A stretch of DNA of 22,529 bases from a virus, in IMG/VR virus record IMGVR_UViG_3300032217_000665, positions 1 to 22,529 of that record. One strand, written 5' to 3'. Shown here piece after piece: positions 20,535-22,529 of this stretch (positions are counted from its first letter, which is position 1; each line of letters begins with the position of its first letter). The position numbers and the translations under genes are program-made. The notes beneath the pieces are model-generated. The model did not search any database, was not told the origin of the DNA, and worked only from the letters and a program-made list of their open reading frames with translations.

Positions 20535-20550
20535 TGTGTTTAAGATCACA
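20535..20550. promoter_or_regulatory. CRP/GlxR-like palindrome
   Basis: TGTGTTTAAGATCACA, one mismatch to TGTGA-N6-TCACA, 3 bp after GGCGTGTCG. Centre 67.5 bp from the -10 end at 20610. Confidence 0.5.
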
Positions 20551-20570
20551 GAAATAGTTGCCCGTTTTAC

Positions 20571-20610
20571 GGCGTGTCGATTTGCTTTTTTGATATTTTT
20601 CTGTTATACT
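20571..20610 (+). promoter_or_regulatory. Early rightward promoter with GGCGTGTCG element
   Basis: GGCGTGTCG (20571-20579), 2 bases, TTGCTT (20582-20587), 17-base spacer, TATACT (20605-20610) preceded by TGT. Mirror copy of the layout of the two leftward early promoters. The leader could fold GCTAATG (20645-20651) with CATTAGC (20689-20695). Confidence 0.8.
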
Positions 20611-20667
20611 TACAGAGTAAGAAAAACTAAATAAGGACAAATTGGCTAATGAGCCTAATCAAATAAG

Positions 20668-20683
20668 TGTGATAAATATCACA
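20668..20683. promoter_or_regulatory. Perfect CRP/GlxR-consensus palindrome
   Basis: TGTGATAAATATCACA fits TGTGA-N6-TCACA exactly, with 7 paired bases per half-site. Centre 57.5 bp from the -10 end at 20733, the same distance as at both leftward promoters. It also lies 58 bp downstream of the TATACT box at 20605-20610. Confidence 0.65.
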
Positions 20684-20704
20684 ATGAGCATTAGCGAATA
20701 AGTA

Positions 20705-20733
20705 GCCAAAATGTCAGTGCTTAGTGATAGGAT
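20705..20733 (+). promoter_or_regulatory. Early rightward promoter, ATGTCAGT type
   Basis: GCCAAA at the -35 place, ATGTCAGT at the start of a 17-base spacer and TAGGAT (20728-20733) preceded by TGA. A perfect dyad, GATAGGA-TAG-TCCTATC (20726-20742), overlaps the -10 and could be an operator. Confidence 0.6.
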
Positions 20734-20763
20734 AGTCCTATCAAATAAAGAAAGGAAGTCAAA

Positions 20764-20955
20764 ATGACTTATACTATGAAAATAGAAACTTTTAGCGGTT
20801 TAGTCAAAACCGTTGCCCTTCCCTCAAAGGGAGCCGTTGCTCAATTCGTAAATACTTACCCTGAACAATTACCAGTTGGCATTAGTGTCAAAGTGTCGTG
20901 TGATGTTCTAGGTATTCGTGGAGTGCTACGAGGAAAGTCGTTGGTGAGTAAATGA
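20764..20955 (+). CDS. 63-residue early protein, unknown
   Basis: Starts MTYTMKIETFSGLVKTVALP, then SKGAVAQFVNTYPEQLPVGI and a beta-rich basic C-terminus, GVLRGKSLVSK. Good AAGAAAGGAAG ribosome site. The alternation of charged and hydrophobic residues suggests a small alpha/beta fold. First gene of operon C; the stop overlaps the next start by 4 bp. No family recognised. Confidence 0.7.
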   Translation: MTYTMKIETFSGLVKTVALPSKGAVAQFVNTYPEQLPVGISVKVSCDVLGIRGVLRGKSLVSK

Positions 20956-21092
20956 TAAACTCAGTAATGACAATTCCTTGCGATGAGTGTAATGGTGTTG
21001 GTCTTATCTTTTTTGGTAATGACCAAGACTATGATGTAGAAACTTGCGATTGCCAAGAAGTAAAACAATTTAACCAAACAGAAAAAGAATAG
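20952..21092 (+). CDS. 46-residue DnaJ-type zinc-knuckle mini-protein
   Basis: CDECNGVG (Cys10, Cys13) followed by TCDCQ (Cys32, Cys34) is the CxxCxGxG-type half of DnaJ-like zinc fingers, reduced to one site. Starts in the ATGA overlap. A later ATG (20967) is also possible. Such mini-proteins are common in actinophage early regions; role unknown. Confidence 0.65.
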   Translation: MINSVMTIPCDECNGVGLIFFGNDQDYDVETCDCQEVKQFNQTEKE

Positions 21093-21104
21093 GAAATAAA
21101 ATAA

Positions 21105-21314
21105 ATGATAACACTAAACCACTCAATAAACCTTGTAACGGAAATTGACGAAAACAAAATGCCTGACCACTTGCTAAACACTTTTTTAAACCTTAGCGAA
21201 CTTCAAATGGAAATGCTATTGCGTGAGACTTTTGTAAGAGCGCTAAACGATTTAAATGTATTTGAAAAAATAAACGAGCATAACACTTATGCGATTGTAA
21301 AGGTGGCTGACTAA
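21105..21314 (+). CDS. 69-residue early protein, unknown
   Basis: Starts MITLNHSINLVTEIDENKMP, then a helical part LLNTFLNLSELQMEMLLRET and ends KINEHNTYAIVKVAD. No Cys or membrane helix. Weak AGGAAA ribosome site. Stop overlaps the next ATG (TAATG). Helical Leu/Met-rich middle may mediate dimerisation. Unknown family. Confidence 0.66.
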   Translation: MITLNHSINLVTEIDENKMPDHLLNTFLNLSELQMEMLLRETFVRALNDLNVFEKINEHNTYAIVKVAD

Positions 21315-21502
21315 TGATGACCAGAAAAGACTATGTGTCTACTGCTGAAATTCTTGCTACTTATTCAAACGAAATTCCTCAAATTATTTTTGAGGATTTG
21401 GTTGGTGATTTTTGTGATATGTTTTTTGCAGATAATCCAAGATTCTCACCAAATAAATTTGAAGAGGCTTGCTATAAAGAATTAGAAGGTGAGTTAAAAT
21501 AA
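21314..21502 (+). CDS. MTRKDYV-family small phage protein (copy 2)
   Basis: 62 residues: MMTRKDYVSTAEILATYSNE, then FEDLVGDFCDMFFADNPRFS and PNKFEEACYKELEGELK. FADNPRFSPNKFEEAC is the usual C-terminal signature of this family. Paralogue of 20299-20469, with a longer acidic C-terminus. Coupled by TAATG at both ends. Function unknown. Confidence 0.77.
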   Translation: MMTRKDYVSTAEILATYSNEIPQIIFEDLVGDFCDMFFADNPRFSPNKFEEACYKELEGELK

Positions 21503-21651
21503 TGATACTAGATACTGGCACACTTATTGCAATAACAATTGCACTCGCTGCACCTATTGTGGTAATGTTTTGGAAACAGAACATTGAAATGCAAAAAGAA
21601 ATTAGGCGATTGCAAGTTGCACTAAGAACTGAGCGACGCAAAACTAAATAA
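21502..21651 (+). CDS. 49-residue small membrane protein
   Basis: MILDTGTLIAITIALAAPIV then VMFWKQNIEMQKEIRRLQ and a basic end (RTERRKTK). One membrane helix spans about 7-24 and is followed by a short basic coiled coil, so an N-out, C-in topology is likely by the positive-inside rule. Starts within the preceding TAA (TAATG). Last in operon C. Similar single-helix proteins are common in phage early regions; function unknown. Confidence 0.68.
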   Translation: MILDTGTLIAITIALAAPIVVMFWKQNIEMQKEIRRLQVALRTERRKTK

Positions 21652-21685
21652 TAAAATAAAAACCTAAGCAAGATCTAAAACTGCT

Positions 21686-21713
21686 CCCAATTTTTGGGCG
21701 CCCCGTTCGGGCG
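21686..21713 (+). terminator. End of operon C: CCCAA/TTGGG and GC hairpin
   Basis: CCCAA (21686-21690) with TTGGG (21694-21698) and, alternatively, CGCCC (21699-21703) with GGGCG (21709-21713). The latter hairpin and the following GTGTCG match 20512-20531 almost base for base. No strong T tail follows, so termination is uncertain. Confidence 0.45.
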
Positions 21714-21735
21714 TGTCGTCCACAGTTTAAGAAAG

Positions 21736-21744
21736 TTATCCACA
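21736..21744. promoter_or_regulatory. Perfect DnaA-box sequence
   Basis: TTATCCACA. A related word, TCGTCCACA (21716-21724), one base from the actinobacterial form TTGTCCACA, overlaps the GGCGTGTCG copy at 21710-21718. Confidence 0.45.
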
Positions 21745-21756
21745 ACCTCTGGAACT

Positions 21757-21772
21757 TGTGAGATTTATCACA
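21757..21772. promoter_or_regulatory. Perfect CRP/GlxR-consensus palindrome
   Basis: TGTGAGATTTATCACA, an exact TGTGA-N6-TCACA, extended by one further T/A pair. Centre 77.5 bp from the -10 end at 21842, equal to the distance at operon B. Confidence 0.65.
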
Positions 21773-21778
21773 ACACTT

Positions 21779-21823
21779 GAGCGTCTCACTATCTGAAATT
21801 ACTGGCTAGTAGTTTGATATTTT
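21779..21823 (+). repeat. 45-bp promoter-region repeat, copy 2
   Basis: Partner of 19290-19334, 38 of 45 positions identical by hand alignment. It includes the -35 of the promoter at 21814-21842. Confidence 0.7.
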
Positions 21824-21842
21824 ATGTCTAATAGGCTAGACT
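21814..21842 (+). promoter_or_regulatory. Early rightward promoter upstream of operon D
   Basis: TTGATA (21814-21819), 17-base spacer and TAGACT (21837-21842). A second promoter lies 76 bp downstream. Confidence 0.68.
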
Positions 21843-21878
21843 TACATAGTAAGAAAAAATAAATAAATAAGTATTTAC

Positions 21879-21918
21879 GGCGTGTCGTTTAGGAAATGTC
21901 AGTCTTATCTGCTAAGAT
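21879..21918 (+). promoter_or_regulatory. Early rightward promoter, GGCGTGTCG plus ATGTCAGT type
   Basis: GGCGTGTCG (21879-21887), 2 bases, TAGGAA, 17-base spacer starting ATGTCAGT, and TAAGAT (21913-21918) preceded by TGC. It joins both early promoter elements in one site. A GATAT/ATATC dyad (21916-21927) overlaps the -10. Confidence 0.6.
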
Positions 21919-21953
21919 ATTTATATCAACAAAAAAAGAAAGAGGTTGCCCTA

Positions 21954-22163
21954 ATGGCTACTAAACTATACACAATAGAGGAATTACTAATTGGTAAAAC
22001 CTATCGCTCCCGTAATCGCCACTTTGAAGGTGAGATTGTATCAGCAGAAAAAAGAGATGGAATTTGGTATGGAGAAAATACTGAAGCCTATCTAATCAAA
22101 ATTTACTACAAGGGTAGTATCGGAAATAAATATGCGACTATCGCAGTAAGGGTTGGTGAGTAA
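21954..22163 (+). CDS. 69-residue early protein, small beta-barrel-like
   Basis: ATG at 21954 selected because AAGAGG lies 9 bases upstream; an ATG at 21882 overlaps the promoter. Starts MATKLYTIEELLIGKTYRSR, then RHFEGEIVSAEKRDGIWYGE and AYLIKIYYKGSIGNKYATIA. Alternating strands with Gly turns suggest a small SH3-like or OB barrel. First gene of operon D. Function unknown. Confidence 0.7.
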   Translation: MATKLYTIEELLIGKTYRSRNRHFEGEIVSAEKRDGIWYGENTEAYLIKIYYKGSIGNKYATIAVRVGE

Positions 22164-22165
22164 TA

Positions 22166-22360
22166 ATGGGAAATATATTTGACGAAATTGGCACTTGCTA
22201 CACTTGCTATGACGAAGGTATTGTCTTTACTAATTTTGATAACGACAATTTCATAAACGATTTTTGCCCTGATTGTGAAAAGGGTCAAGGACTTGCTCAG
22301 GAGTATATCGAATGGTATGCTAAACACGAGATGAATGAATACACTAAGGAGAATGCATAA
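22166..22360 (+). CDS. 64-residue Cys-pair early protein
   Basis: CYTCYDEG (Cys11, Cys14) and FCPDCEKG (Cys34, Cys37) form a probable single zinc site of the DnaJ or ribbon type, then an acidic helix, LAQEYIEWYAKHEMNEYTKE. Two bases after the preceding stop; its stop overlaps the next start by one base. Unknown role. Confidence 0.7.
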   Translation: MGNIFDEIGTCYTCYDEGIVFTNFDNDNFINDFCPDCEKGQGLAQEYIEWYAKHEMNEYTKENA

Positions 22361-22529
22361 TGGAATATTTATATGCCGTAACAGTATCGTATGATAGCAA
22401 GCCCGTTCATTGGACAGGGCGTTATTCAGACGCACTATCAGCAGTTAATACTTTTAACAGTTTTGAGGATTGGGGATTTGCTGATGAATATGCTACAGTT
22501 AATCTTTCTGAACCTAGTGGCAAAATGCA
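22360..22529 (+). CDS. Small early phage protein, 3' end beyond window
   Basis: Open from ATG at 22360 (TAATG overlap) to the right edge, 56 full codons. Product starts MEYLYAVTVSYDSKPVHWTG and continues with DALSAVNTFNSFEDWGFADE, then ATVNLSEPSGKM. The DWGFADE-ATVNLS-PSGKM phrase occurs in small actinophage proteins of unknown function. Third gene of operon D so far. Confidence 0.72.
   Translation, partial: MEYLYAVTVSYDSKPVHWTGRYSDALSAVNTFNSFEDWGFADEYATVNLSEPSGKM

Noticed and set aside
18361-21887. CRISPR array from the repeated GGCGTGTCG words
   Set aside because: Copies are only 9 bp, in both orientations, at irregular distances, and tied to promoters or hairpins.
21882-21953. N-terminal extension of the gene at 21954 starting at ATG 21882
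   Set aside because: It would begin inside the GGCGTGTCG/-35 promoter elements, and the ATG at 21954 has an AAGAGG ribosome site.
22106-22435. Leftward frame 22106-22435 with hydrophobic stretches
   Set aside because: Opposite three coupled rightward genes with TAATG overlaps and family phrases; no ribosome site.

Overview
The window is a piece of a tailed bacteriophage genome with a low G+C content, AT-rich throughout by eye. No host chromosomal gene, rRNA, tRNA, integrase, terminase, capsid or DNA polymerase gene was recognised. The most likely host is a low-GC actinobacterium of the freshwater type. The clues are leaderless late genes, extended -10 promoters, CRP/GlxR-like boxes and many tiny actinophage-style proteins. 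The host call is an inference.

Positions 1-17437 hold late genes, almost all leftward (- strand). From right to left in transcription order they begin with a conserved protein of unknown function (16724-17437) and a holin-like membrane protein (16020-16304). A tail-tip and fibre block follows (15733 down to 10894): BppU-like RGDT-motif proteins, a collagen-like fibre, small beta-rich proteins and a poly-glycine adhesin. Next come two conserved proteins of unknown function (9606-10862). A tightly overlapping nine-gene operon (9576 to 2856) then encodes an unknown protein, two sulfotransferase-like proteins, a GT2 and a GT32 glycosyltransferase, two paralogous radical SAM/SPASM enzymes, a nucleotide-sugar epimerase and a methyltransferase. 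It ends at a bidirectional terminator. A rightward lysozyme/transglycosylase-like gene (2239-2814) sits opposite it. Beyond that are more tail proteins (2096 to the left edge), ending in a truncated long tail-fibre gene.

Positions 17544-22529 are an early-type region of very small overlapping genes. Leftward genes (17598-18526) and rightward operons (18791-19196, 19408-20469, 20764-21651, 21954-edge) diverge from an intergenic region near 18530-18790. That region carries a perfect DnaA-box sequence and an 11-bp tandem repeat. Many of the encoded proteins are Cys-pair mini-proteins; two are short membrane proteins.

The most striking signal is regulatory. Six TGTGA-N6-TCACA palindromes, the CRP/GlxR consensus (two perfect, four with one mismatch), lie upstream of six early promoters. 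The distance from palindrome centre to the downstream end of the -10 is 57.5, 57.5, 57.5, 67.5, 77.5 or 77.5 bp, so all differ by whole turns of about 10 bp. A 9-bp word, GGCGTGTCG, occurs eight times in this region. In four cases it lies exactly 2 bp upstream of a -35 position. Late genes instead use TGN-TATAAT promoters, often placed so that the mRNA would be leaderless.
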